Source of the DNA: Isoetes taiwanensis
Taxonomy: Eukaryota > Streptophyta > Lycopodiopsida > Isoetales > Isoetaceae
DNA length: 64,000 bases
Assembly: GCA_021234155.1 (NCBI GenBank)
Contig: JAJEKV010000083.1
Span: 1,827,932 to 1,891,931, forward strand
Reading direction: 5' to 3'
Part shown: positions 18,756-29,300 of the stretch, piece after piece
Position numbering within the stretch: the first letter of the stretch is position 1
Layout: every line of letters starts with the position of its first letter
The notes under the pieces: model-generated
Seen by the model: the letters and a program-made list of their open reading frames with translations, nothing else
The model's database searches: none
What the model was told of the DNA's origin: nothing
Position numbers and translations under genes: made by a program

Positions 18756-19929
18756 TCAGGGTCTCTCTTTGTGGATTATCCGCGCCAAGTGCAGTGCAGG
18801 TCCTTGGGCATAACGGTTACCCGTTTGGTGTGGATGGCGCAAAGGTTCCCTTCTTCGAAGAGCTGAATTAGCTCTGCCTCTGCTGCCTCCTGCAGGGCCC
18901 GGGTGGTTAGTGGTGTCACCCTATAATCAATCCAGAACTCCTGCGTGATCTCCCGGAGGAGCCGCTCAAAGGGCGCCTTCCGGATCAGGAGATTAGTACA
19001 CTGTTGAAAGTGCCTAATCTCCCAGAAAACTCTGGCGTGCCGAGAGTTAGGTCCGTGGTGGACCTTCTTCGGCTTCTCCGGCCTGGGTGGCGGCAGCTTC
19101 GGCTGGTTCTTCGGCCTGCCTCCCTTAACGTACTTCTTCACATTCTGCTTACAGTACCAATCATTATACCTCGTCCAGGAACGGGGTACTCCTGGTACAC
19201 CTTCATCCGGCGTTTGAATTCGTGATCCTGCTGGAGCGCGAATTCACGCTCACCCACCTTCTGCTTCTTCATTACCTTATGTGGCTTAGGCCACTTAGGG
19301 TAGGGTGGGCATGCGTTGGGGTCTGAAGATTCCCCAACGTCTTGGGCCTGTTCCTCCTCTTCATCTTCCTTCTCCTCTTTCCCATCTCCTTCCTCCTCTT
19401 CTTCGTCCTCCTCCTCGCGCGAGCGAGGTTCTTCAATGGTGACTGTTCCCCGTGGCTTGTCCCTCCTCGCCTTCTTCCTCCTCTCTTTTTCCTTCTGCTC
19501 CCTCTCCCTTTTCTTCCTGGCCGCCCTTTTCTCCAGCCACTCCTTCACTTTCTCCTTCCCCTTCTTCTTTTTGCTTGAAGAAGGGGTTGCCTGCTAGTCC
19601 TGTTGGGGCTGGTCTTGCTGCTGCTGCTCGTCGTGGGTCTCCTCCTCCCGATGCCCCTCTTGGTTCTCCTCCTCTGCATTAAACAGAGGGCCAAGGTGAC
19701 GGGTCTCATCTGTTCGCTGAGTGCCTCCCGACGAGGAGCTGCTACTGCTGCTAGGGGGCCCCTCCTGCGATGCATGGAAGGTTTCGTCCGTCGAGGACGA
19801 CGACTCCTCCTCTGGCCTCGGCCGGAGGTGCTCTGATATCTGCTTGCCATGGCCACCAGCTGCTGCTGCCGCCATCGAAGGTGAGCTCCTTGGGCCAGTC
19901 TTTCTGTAGGTTTGTTTCGTTCTCACCAT
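18756..19929 (-). pseudogene. Histone H3-like protein encoded by element 1
   Basis: ATG at 19929 begins 'MVRTKQTYRKTGP', a near copy of the H3 tail that keeps R2, T3, K4, Q5, T6, R8 and K9. Then come a Ser/Glu-rich linker, a lysine/arginine-rich stretch (about 19548-19450) and a Glu/Asp-rich stretch (about 19430-19340). From about 19042 the H3 fold follows: '[16 protein letters not shown]' (alpha-N/alpha-1), '[13 protein letters not shown]', '[20 protein letters not shown]' (alpha-2), and '[13 protein letters not shown]' (loop 2/alpha-3). Loop 1 has the canonical H3 length, unlike most CENH3. About 390 codons, versus 136 for H3. Lesions: in-frame TAG at 19594, a one-base shift near 19165, and a 5-bp duplication near 18796 that moves the stop from about 18756 to 18776. 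It is the first frame after the primer-binding site. A normal product would enter the nucleus and could pair with H4 or H3, but that is inference. Confidence 0.88.
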
Positions 19930-20504
19930 ATCTTACGGTTAAGGAAACAGGTGACGTAAGGCTGATCAAGAGAGAGAAGGTAGAAGACAAGGTTTGGGGG
20001 GAAATGAGGTTGCAAGAAGATATTTAAAAAGGAAGATGCTCTAGAGAATATTCCCCTACCATTAATAGGTCTAATAATTAGCCCCCCCTATTAATTACTC
20101 CTATATAGCTAATTATCAATATATACTTAATTATTATTATGTATACTTAATACTGTATTATACTAAAATTTCGAATTTTTCCTAATGGTTTGAAGTGTTA
20201 ATTATGAATTTGCGCCATTTTTCACCCAGGTCTCGGATTGGCATCATTCTTCGACCCATTTTAGGTGAAATCTGATGCTAATGCATAATTCATTTCCACT
20301 CCAATCTTACTAGAATATTAATTTGAATCATTCTTTCCTCATCTAATAACTTAGCCTATTCTTACGGACCCACTACCTAGGAGAAATTTTTTTTCCCTAT
20401 TTTCGAGGTTCTATGGTGGAAATTTTCATTTCACACCCTATTAGGCCTATTAGACTACTTTTAGGGACATGGTCATTGCTAGTTCCTGGTCAACCAAGAA
20501 CATC
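19930..20504 (-). other. Untranslated leader of element 1
   Basis: About 575 bp lie between the primer-binding site and the H3-like ATG. The stretch is AT-rich with a C-run near 20080. No reading frame or recognisable motif is seen. Confidence 0.5.
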
Positions 20505-20516
20505 GCTCTGATACCA
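20505..20516 (-). promoter_or_regulatory. Primer-binding site of element 1 (initiator tRNA-Met)
   Basis: On the minus strand this reads TGGTATCAGAGC, complementary to the 3' end of plant initiator tRNA-Met, one base inside the LTR. It fixes the element's orientation as minus. Confidence 0.92.
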
Positions 20517-20517
20517 T

Positions 20518-22114
20518 TGTGATGCTCCCTACTAAATATACGGCTCCCAGCCGCATACTCCATAGGAAATCCCCCATCCGGTCCTTCGACCGCAGGGGCC
20601 CTCCGTCTATCCCGTACTCTGGGATCACCGTAGTGCGGGAAGGGGACACGAAGGTGTCTTGCGCGCCCTTTCCTGGCTCCTATCACAGTGGAAGCATAAA
20701 CATCGTCAGAACTAGCAATAATAATACATCAAGCTACCTCGAAGGGTAGCTCATCCACATATCCATAACTGCAAAGAAGATAATCATATACCATAAAACA
20801 TGAGAGCTCCTACCCGTGGCTCCGACTCATAAGGAGGTCGACTAACTGGATAGGTCTCAAGATAGAGCAGACCGAGTCATAACAATGGCGGGGCTGGCTG
20901 TAGACAATGGCTAGGGTTGACCACTCCATCCGCCCCTCCTGTGTGCATACTTTGAAGAATGAGCTAGATCGGGCTCTGACATGACTCTAGCCTTCCGGAT
21001 ACGCAATCCCATGGTATCACCTATCGGGTACTCCAGGTTGCATCTCCCTGGTCCGTCGAGGCAGGAAGGGTTGCATCTCCCCTTCCCGGGGTCTAGAGGT
21101 TCCACGGGCGGCTAGAGAATCGGGGCGACACACGATTTTTCCCCGACTTAACCTCCCGAAACAAGAGCCAAGCCAACACTTGCAACTCTTGAGAGGCAGG
21201 GTGACACCACTGCCCCAGGGTGTCGGACCCATGCCCAGCCCACACGAAGTGACCGACCATAAGCCTAGCCCACTATGGGATCCCCTGTAGTCACGCTCAG
21301 CAGGGATCCTCCCTCCGCATTGCCTCTAGCCCCGTTGTGTGGTGTTGACGCATAATGATAGAAACTAAAGGGTCTAACTAGGAGCATTACTAAGTAAGGC
21401 TACTAGGTCTCTACCCCCCTTCCCAATACAAGAGGAGCAAACATGATCAACCATCATCACATCCCATCATATCATGGTAAACATCATAAGAACATCTTAA
21501 CCTAATCATACATATCTAACTTACAGTTAGGGTTCCATGATTAGGGTTCAAGTTGTTCAACAAGGGTTCTAGGATGGCTCTACTCTAGATACAACATACA
21601 GACCCATCTGGAGTGCTAACTTCCAGATGAACTACTATGAACTCTACTCCACCTACCTGCTCCAGAAGCACTCCCTCCTAATCCTGGCGTCTCCATGCTC
21701 CTTGACGTGGTCAAAGTCGTGCTCCCTCCAAGATCGTGCACACACTTCGGGGGCTGCTACACCAGGCTATGCTACGACGAACGATGCTCGAAATGGGGTT
21801 TCGAGTGCGTAGATGAGTCTCCAGGTGTTAGGGTCAGGAAAGGAGGTCTAGGGTTAGGGTTTGGGCCAATATAGGTTAGGGTCCACATGGGATGCCACGT
21901 GGCACCAATGGGGAGGGGTCGCGTGGCGGTTTGCCCAATAGGATAAGGCCATGTGGAAATGGGCCTTATTCTAAGGTTATCTAAGTTAAGCATTTAACTT
22001 AGATGTGCACCCATTACCACTTTCTAAGGTATACAAGGCTACAAAGGTAGACTTGTATAGTGACAGGTCCAGGAATATACGTATTTATGGCGTATGTTCC
22101 CCTGGAACGTCACA
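20518..22114 (-). repeat. 5' LTR of element 1 (1597 bp)
   Basis: It starts TGTGATGCTCCC (plus-strand left edge) and ends CCTGGAACGTCACA at 22114. The termini are the TG...CA inverted ends extended to TGTGA/TCACA. Blocks such as 'ccactccatccgcccctcct' (20920-20940) and 'ctaccccccttcccaataca' (21411-21430) recur in the same order in both LTRs of element 2, so the three LTRs are one family. The other LTR of element 1 is missing. Confidence 0.88.
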
Positions 22115-22636
22115 AACCTCTACCAAAATAACTCAATGTCCTAAGAAGACTACTTTAACCAATGTACCCAGTGAGCTAATGTAATTTTTCTATCTTGAAT
22201 CTATGTTTTTTTTATAACAACCTATTCAATTGTTCTAGGGATATATGGTCTATGGTTTCAAGAATTGTTATTTTTAAAACCATATAAATCCCCTGGAACC
22301 CCCTGTTATTTTGTACATATCACAACGGAGTCTTTCCATCTTCACAGCTATGCAAGTATGCTTATTATTTTCCCTTTACCATTTCTTTGCTTATCACTGA
22401 TTTTTAACCCTTTTATCTCATCGCTATAGTAGTGGCGATCATTTGAAATCCGTAACCAAACAGAATGATCCGGAATGGATCGGCATTGGAAGTGACAGAC
22501 TGCTGTGAGCCGATTTAAGCGGAATAGAAAAAAGGATGGCACACCATAACTATGGAATTGCTAGGAGTTGTATTTCTAGGATTTGTCGGTACTTTTCTTA
22601 ATCTTTGCCATCCAACCCCTTTGCTTCTAATATGGA
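22115..22636. other. No gene seen; short gap between element 1 and Helitron-like end
   Basis: The stretch is AT-rich with no supported reading frame. Because element 1 lacks its other LTR, the five bases after its end (aacct) cannot be tested as a target duplication. Confidence 0.5.
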
Positions 22637-22670
22637 CTAGTTATAGTGCCCAGCGTTGCTGGGCATGAGT
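22637..22670 (-). mobile_element. Helitron-like 3' terminus, minus strand
   Basis: On the minus strand the hairpin GCCCAGC-aac-GCTGGGC is followed after seven bases by CTAG (ending at 22637) and then T. The terminal ~35 bases match the 3' end at 7193-7225. The element therefore extends rightward. A minus-strand Rep/helicase relic at 39.98-41.34 kb fits as its coding part, with element 2 nested between. Confidence 0.65.
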
Positions 22671-23189
22671 TGGAAACCTGTAAGTTGAGTTTGTTCTCGA
22701 GATCTTAAAAAAATTCTCTTAGTGCATGGTGCTCATTGCTTTCTCGAGATTTTAAGAGATTTCTCTTAGTTGTTCATGGTGGGAGAAAGTGGGAATAGCA
22801 TAGAAGCATTGAATACGATTATGGAGATGTAGATATTCTAACATTGCAAGCACACTTTCATACATGAAAATCATATTATAACATCTAACTCATATATTCA
22901 TGTGTGTTAATGAATCGAACAAATTTGCCACAATATATAGGCAATGTATAATAATTTTGTCCTTTGTTTAAGACACATTATGTATGGGGTTTCATGAATC
23001 ACGCCAAAATCATAATTATTTCATATTTTTGCCTTATTGACATTGTTGTGTTATTCCTTTAGTGTGAAGTAACTCTGCATAGGGAGGAATGGGAGGAATG
23101 AATATGCATTGTGGCATACTACTTTACAATACATCAGAAAAAGGTGAACAAACATTGCATCCATCACTTGTACATATCTATCTTCAGTC

Positions 23190-23310
23190 ATCAAGCAAAA
23201 GAAGATAGGAAGGAGTCGAGGATATATAAAAACACATTGTTTCTCCCTTTGATGATCTTTTTCTCCATGCACAAAACTTATCAGATAGACAAATAGGAAT
23301 CACATTTATT
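23190..23310 (+). repeat. Direct repeat, left copy (partner 35010-35140)
   Basis: 'aggaaggagtc(g/a)aggatatataaaaa', 'acattgtttc', 'ttttttctccatgcac' and 'gatagacaaatag(g/c)a' occur in the same order at 35010-35140 with roughly one mismatch in seven bases. The copies lie on opposite sides of element 2 but well outside its target duplication. They therefore belong to the host (Helitron-like) sequence. Confidence 0.65.
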
Positions 23311-23514
23311 GCCATCCAAATCTATGTTGTAGAGCACCATCAGATACATGTGACCACTATTGTACAATAACAGATAAAGTTCTGTTAAGCAAAGGTAATA
23401 AGCAGACTAAAGAAACTTACATCTATGTGAATAATTGATTTACCCACAATGTCTTATGGGCAGCAAGAGATTTACGTCACAGATCAAATCACAACCATCT
23501 ATATCTATAGTTTC

Positions 23515-25183
23515 TGTGACGTCCCCTACTCATATACGGTGCACTCACCGTATACAAACAGGAGTTCATCCCCCATACCAGCTCCAACTGATACAGGGCC
23601 CTCCACGTGTCACTGCAACCTTGAGTTCCAGTGGGAAGAATGAAGGGGTCATTTTACCCTGTCTCCCTTCAGGGCCTACCTAGCTGCGGAAGCGTAAACA
23701 TACATGTCAGTAGTACATACATCAACATCATATGACCATCACGAAGGATGGTCCTCCACATATCTGCATAGACAAAGATCAGCACATCACATAGGGAATC
23801 CTACCCAAGGCTCAGACACAGGGATGGACTGACAAGCTTGGGTCTCCAGAGGTCATTGCAGACAGAATTCATGGCAATGGATTTGGCTGGCATAAGAACA
23901 TGGCATTGGGTTGTCCACTCCATCCGCCCCTCCTGTGCACACTTTGCAGAGTAGGTTGACAAGTGTTGGGACCTGACTGTAGCCCGCCGGATGCATAGCC
24001 GAGGGGGCTATATCCTGGGTTACATCTCCCCAGTTCCGATGGGGCAGGTAGGGATCTCTCCCTCCAGAGATCTACATGCTGACTCAAGGTGACTAGAGGG
24101 CCACTGCCCTTATTCGACTGAACCCACTGGAAGGTGAACCCCACCCCACGGGTGTCGAGCCCATGCCTTGCCCGCACTCAGTGGCAAGCCATTAGACCTA
24201 GTCACAATGATCCCCGGTAGACTTTACACACCAGAGGGATCGTTCAAGAGTCAGAACATGAACCTCCTTCTTAGCCAGTCTGGCCCCTTCACCCACAACC
24301 AGGTGTGGTTCTTGTACACAGGCCGAATCTATAGTGTGCTAGAGAGGCTAATCTAGGAGCATCTACTACCAAGCTTTAGGTCTCTACCCCCCTTCCCAAT
24401 ACAAGGAGTTCATAGAGATACATCATCCACATACATCATAAGAGAACTAAAGAACAAGATCTAATCTATATCATAGAGTTAGGTTCTTTAGTTAGAGTCT
24501 GCTATCTAGAGATCTAGAAGGCTGCTATGGGCAATTTAATAGGCTAAACCTACTGATTCAATGACTAAAAGATGGTTTAAGCTATTAAATTGCCTAACTA
24601 CCTGATCCTTGAGTTCCTCCTCCTGACCTGAGTTCGACCATCCTGCTGAAATGCTCGAATCAAGGGAAACTAATGATGCAATTCCCTTAGACAGAGTCTG
24701 GGAGGCGGTTTTGGCTCTTGAGGCAGCCAAAACAGAGCTCTAAAACCCTAGAAACGAAAAATGGGCAAGTTAGGGTTTCCCTTCCTAAATAGACATGGGG
24801 GTGGCTAGGGTTTCCAATTATCCCCTTTAGGCATGTGGGATAATTGGGAATGGGCCCACTTGCCTTTAATGGCTAGGTGGCAAAATGTGCCCACATGGAA
24901 AGGTGTGCCCACATTAATGTGCATATTGGTAAATGTGCACATTAATTGCACACTTGGGTATGGCCCACTTGGCATAAAGTGTCCACATGGGAAAATGTGC
25001 ACCTAGATAAATGTGCACATGGTTAAATGTGCACATTAATAAATGCACACTCCTTGCAAGTTGCCCCCTAGGGGCTACCCACCTGGCTACACGTCGGCGT
25101 ACACGTCAGTCGGGGTGGCGTGTACGCGTGACGAGGCAGTACAGTATACGTCCTGGGACCGTATACTGTGCTGGAACGTCACA
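23515..25183 (-). repeat. 3' LTR of element 2 (left copy, 1669 bp)
   Basis: TGTGACGTCCCC at the left to GGAACGTCACA at the right. A hairpin TATACGGTG-cact-CACCGTATA lies at 23534-23555, and another, CAGTATACG...CCGTATACTG, near the right end (25142-25169). It has an array of AAATGTGCAC-type words at 24870-25050. It contains a ~37-bp piece near 25082-25122 that is missing from the right copy. Confidence 0.92.
24870..25050 (-). promoter_or_regulatory. Array of AAATGTGCACAT-type words in the LTR upstream region
   Basis: At least eight variants of 'aaatgtgc(a/c)cac' or 'gtgcacatt' are spaced 12-35 bp apart. On the minus strand this lies near the start of the LTR, where the U3 promoter/enhancer should be. 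The same array occurs at 34500-34685. It may bind a transcription factor; that is inference. Confidence 0.5.
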
Positions 25184-25196
25184 TTCTCCCCACCTT
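25184..25196 (-). promoter_or_regulatory. Polypurine tract of element 2
   Basis: On the minus strand it reads AAGGTGGGGAGAA immediately before the 3' LTR, a typical plus-strand DNA primer. A second near-copy (ccaaggtggggagac) sits about 40 bp further inside (25226-25240). Confidence 0.85.
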
Positions 25197-25240
25197 GAAA
25201 TGATGCTGTCCGCATCATCGTGGGTCTCCCCACCTTGGAA

Positions 25241-26312
25241 TCTTCCTAACCTGCAATCAACCTGATGCATATGATATACTACTATAATACTTACATATAT
25301 TTATTAAGATTACCTTAAGGTAATACTTTTAAATCATTATTACGCCATTACATTATCAACTAACTTGTCAATTCGTAACTTCTATTAAACAAGGTACTTA
25401 TTAGTCTCCGTTATCACAACATTTAGTTTATCACAATTTAACACTTTCATATACAATTATTACTTAAGGTACTCTTCATTCCTTGCAACACATTCCAACA
25501 AAATTTGTGTTGCAAGTCTTCGCACCTTAAATCCTGCATTAATTTTACAATATCTATAATTACATACTTACTATCTTAATTATTAGAATTACTCTAAGGT
25601 AATGTTTAAGACATTACTGTACTATTTCATTACCCAATTAACTTATCACTTCATAACTTAATCCACGCAAAGTAATTATTAACCTTACTTAATACAACAT
25701 TTAAGTTTATCAAAGTTTATCAATTTCATACAAAATTTACACTTCTAAGGTACTCTTCATCCCTTGCAACATTATTGGCCTGCAGGTCGACACTACCTAT
25801 TATTAATTATTAATAAAATTTTGGTTATATGGTGACCACCCCACCTATTATGGTTATATGGTGACCACCCCACAATTATATTTACTCTAAGCTTTGCAAT
25901 ATTTAATGACTTTTAGATCGCGATTATTTAAACAATAACCCTGATTTAGACCTATTGTTACATAGACAAGGTTTTTAATTATCATACACAAGAATTAGAT
26001 GTGCTTCTTATTCTCTTCCTTGGGTCCTGCATTACCCTTGGAAGTATATCCCTAAGATGCACTTAAATATATCTGAATTCTATTTTCTATTTATATTTAT
26101 AAGGACCCCGAGGTCATATAGCTATCCTTTGAAGGAATTGCATCCTTGCGAAGGATTAATTAACATGCTACCTCACATTACCGTTGTTATTTAACTTATT
26201 TCCCTATGATACATATACGTACAACAATTTCTATCCAGTTATTAGGATCTATATTTAACTTATCAACAAGACACATTAAAGCTTATAATGCATGCGCACA
26301 CCTTACCTAAGG
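25241..26312 (-). other. Element 2 interior, AT-rich non-coding
   Basis: There is no reading frame of note. A local duplication of 'attatggttatatggtgaccaccccac' type lies at 25830-25875. Segments 25,290-25,460 and 25,570-25,720 resemble each other ('aaggtaat', 'acttatcac/aacttgtc', 'ttagtttatca'), so an older internal duplication is likely. Confidence 0.45.
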
Positions 26313-29300
26313 CTAGAACGCATCCACCCATTGAGCCGGCGTCGAGTAATTTGGAGATGACTTGGTCGTTGCATTGCTCCCATACTTTTGCTCCACTTCA
26401 TTGGTGTAGTTAGCTACTACGTCAGTCTTGCCGTTGAAGGCCTCCTGAGCACTAAGGTATCTATCTATCTTACGCTCTATTCGCTTCGGCCATTGCCGGA
26501 GTGAACTCTATTCTATGGGTCAGTCAATTCGATGCAAGTACGTTCAATCATAAGATTGAGCCCTCCCACTTTCTTCGAAAAGAAAATGGTCCTGCACCCC
26601 TTCAATGACATTGTACACAACGTCATATCTATTCTCTCCCCTTAAGAGGTTATACGTTTCTTACTTAGCGCATTACTTTACTAGCCTTAGCTAACATATA
26701 TAACCATCTAAGATGGATGCACATATTATGTTATCATTTATTTCAATATAGTTATGGGTTACCTACTTAGTTAGAACGATTCTAAACCACAAGGTTTTGT
26801 CATGACGACAATTCCTTTTGCCTCAAAAGACTATTTGATTACTATAATTCTTATTTTAGATGTACCTTACATGTATTATTCTTTTATATTCTAGAGATTC
26901 CCCCTTTCTTAGTTAGTTAAACTCTTGGAATATTCCTACCAATCGAATTGATGCCATCGTAACAAGTTAGCCGGACTTGTTAGATTACTTCTTTTCTTTC
27001 GGTTGGATTATTCTTTGGAGGCACTAGATTTATACATGGTCAACAATTATCCTAGCAATGAATCCTTCTTAGTGAGGAGATCAATCTCACCAAGTGGTTT
27101 CAATACGTTGGATGTCTGTTAACAATCGTGTATAATTATAGTTACTCCTATGCATTCCTTCCCAATCTTGACGCTTAGCTCAATATTGGGGCGATCCTTT
27201 CAGCGAGAATATCTGGAAATGCCTTCTAATCCCAATATGGATGTTACCATCCATACATCTAACCTACTAGGCCCCATGGCCTTAGATCCTCGAGCTTGCT
27301 AGAAGCTCATCCACTCGTTGCCTGCTTGAAGTAGCAAGGTAATGTTCTCCCGAGTCGCTCGATACTTCAGTCTCCTTGACGGTGGATCCTCTTTGATGTA
27401 GAGGTTGACTTTGTTCGTTAGAAGCCTCTCATTGCTGCTGGCTTGATGGTGTAGTTGATCACTTGAAATCTTTATGCCGCTTTTTAAAAGCCTGAAGGTG
27501 GCGCCGTTGAAGAAGATCTTTCATCTTGAACTCTTTGTCTTGGCAGCTAAAGGACGACTCTGTATTCGATATTGTTTCTTGACTCCATCAACGTCTCATA
27601 CGTCAAGTCCTCTTGCCGTTATCGTGTTGCTCGAAGAGTGTTGACGATGTTGATTGCTTCACCCCTGCAATTGTCTGACATCCCTTCCTTTGATCTGTTA
27701 CGCTATGGGAGGGAAGGAATAACAAGGGAACTATATATGCAAAACATATATCTTACATAATTACAATTACTACTAGAGCTATTAGGTCCCCCTTGTGCCT
27801 CCCTTCGAGTTGCGCGCCTACTCCTTGGCAATGTCATCGGTGTTCCTCCTGGTGCAATGGTGTTGATGATCTATATCCTCCTATTTGTACGTCAGCTCAT
27901 ACTCTGGGGTAACTTGTTGATATACTTGGGCCCTCCGATGTTTGTCGGCTATGGCACAACACGCTTTGCATCACATTCTAACTAAAGGTGTGCTGGTCGT
28001 TGATGCTTCGACATTTCGGTCTGCTTCCTGATCCTGTTCTCGGGCGGTAATTATTCCCCCCTTCATGATACTTGAAGCTATTTGAAGGCGTCTCTTGAGG
28101 TCGGCTTGATTCCTTTGGCTATACTCCTCTAGAGTTGTTCTCTTACGCAGCTTGTTCTTTGAATCGTCCATCCTTGGGTTCACCAAGTTGCATGCAAGTC
28201 CATGCAAGTCATCGGCTCGCCTCGCCTCACCTAGTTGCTTCTCCATCGAAGCTTCCAAACTTCCTTGTTTGATCCCCTCGATCACACCCGATCACATGGC
28301 TTGGGCGTTGTCACGTTCCACAATTAACTCTGCCGTCTTCTTGTCTTGAGGTACCTTCCGGTGGCTTTGATTGTGCTCGTCGGTTTGATCCTCCCCTGTT
28401 GTCTCTAGGGAGCTCGCGTGGGCCTAAGTCGCTGCTAGCACTTCTCGCCTTCGGTTCGACCTTTGTCCCTCTATGCATGTCGGTCTCTCGGCAAGTAAGC
28501 ATCATGGCTCTCCTCCCTCGCCGGCTATGTTGTCGGGGTGATGGATCCCTATATCTACGCAGCTTGACCCTTGAGTTGAAGAAGTACACGCCTTAGATAT
28601 ATTCTTGTCGTTGAATAGCCTGGCTATTATCTTGAACTCTCTTTTTGTTGAAGTTGCTTCAGTTGCTATCCTTGTCGTTAAGGTGTCGAATGCTTCTACC
28701 TTGGGCGTTTGAGGTCCCACATGCCCGAGATAATGATCGGCTCCTTCTCTTCTACTTCATGGTAGGAGTACCGTGAAAGCCATCACCTAGTTGTTGAAGG
28801 CATATCTCCTCGTCGCAGTGCCTTTTGTAAGTGCATCTCCATCCAATACACGCGTGTCATAGCGCATCACCCTATATTACCACAAGGTGGAATTATGGTC
28901 GTCGAGATGTTGCCTTCTTAGTTGGCTCGTTGATGTCGTCGTTCCTCCCTCTATTGTTGAGGCCACTTCGTGTCATAAGTTCGCCAAGTCGCCCCACCGC
29001 TACAAGAGGTAGTGTTGCGCCCTGACGATATCCTGGTGCCGTTAATGATCTTCACACGATCGGCGTTGTCTCTTATCCCGACATTGTGCTTTGAGCGGTC
29101 TTCTACTTGAGGGCACTTCCGGCATTTGGAGTCGAAGGTTTGCTTGGCCTCCTCGGTCGCTCTCCTCAGACTTGCTCTTCCATTTTGATCTTGGGCTATA
29201 GTTGTGCTTCCTCGCTTCCTCCTTTGGTAGTCAAGGAAGGAGCTTCCCCGATCTAAGCTTAAATCCATAAAACATGACTCTAAACTCATGTTTCTCCACT

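Larger units (their letters stand above)
11860..22114 (-). mobile_element. Element 1: truncated Ty3/gypsy LTR retrotransposon carrying a histone H3-like ORF
   Basis: Read on the minus strand, the order is 5' LTR (22114-20518), tRNA-Met primer-binding site, H3-like frame, two CG-rich hairpins, an unknown frame, gag with zinc knuckle, protease, reverse transcriptase, RNase H and the start of integrase. The RT-RH-IN order marks the Ty3/gypsy class. The copy ends inside the integrase core near 11860, so no 3' LTR is present and no target duplication can be seen. Every coding region has stops or frame changes, so the copy is dead. Two extra ORFs between leader and gag are not normal for this class. 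The LTR is homologous to those of element 2. Confidence 0.85.

Noticed and set aside
19316-19836. Plus-strand Ser/Pro/Leu-rich reading frames
   Set aside because: They are complementary shadows of the Glu/Lys/Arg-rich blocks of the minus-strand H3-like frame.
18756-19929. H3-like ORF as a centromeric CENH3 gene
   Set aside because: Loop 1 has canonical H3 length and the amino tail keeps the R-T-K-Q-T motif, while CENH3 usually has a longer loop 1 and an unrelated tail.
18756-19929. H3-like ORF as an unrelated host histone pseudogene that happened to insert in element 1
   Set aside because: A second diverged element has an H3-like relic in the same relative place, and the element 1 frame has no poly-A tract or target duplication of its own. 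Chance insertion is less likely, though not excluded.
20518-22114. Solo LTR
   Set aside because: The primer-binding site and a full internal region in the correct order follow on the minus strand, so it is the 5' LTR of a truncated element.
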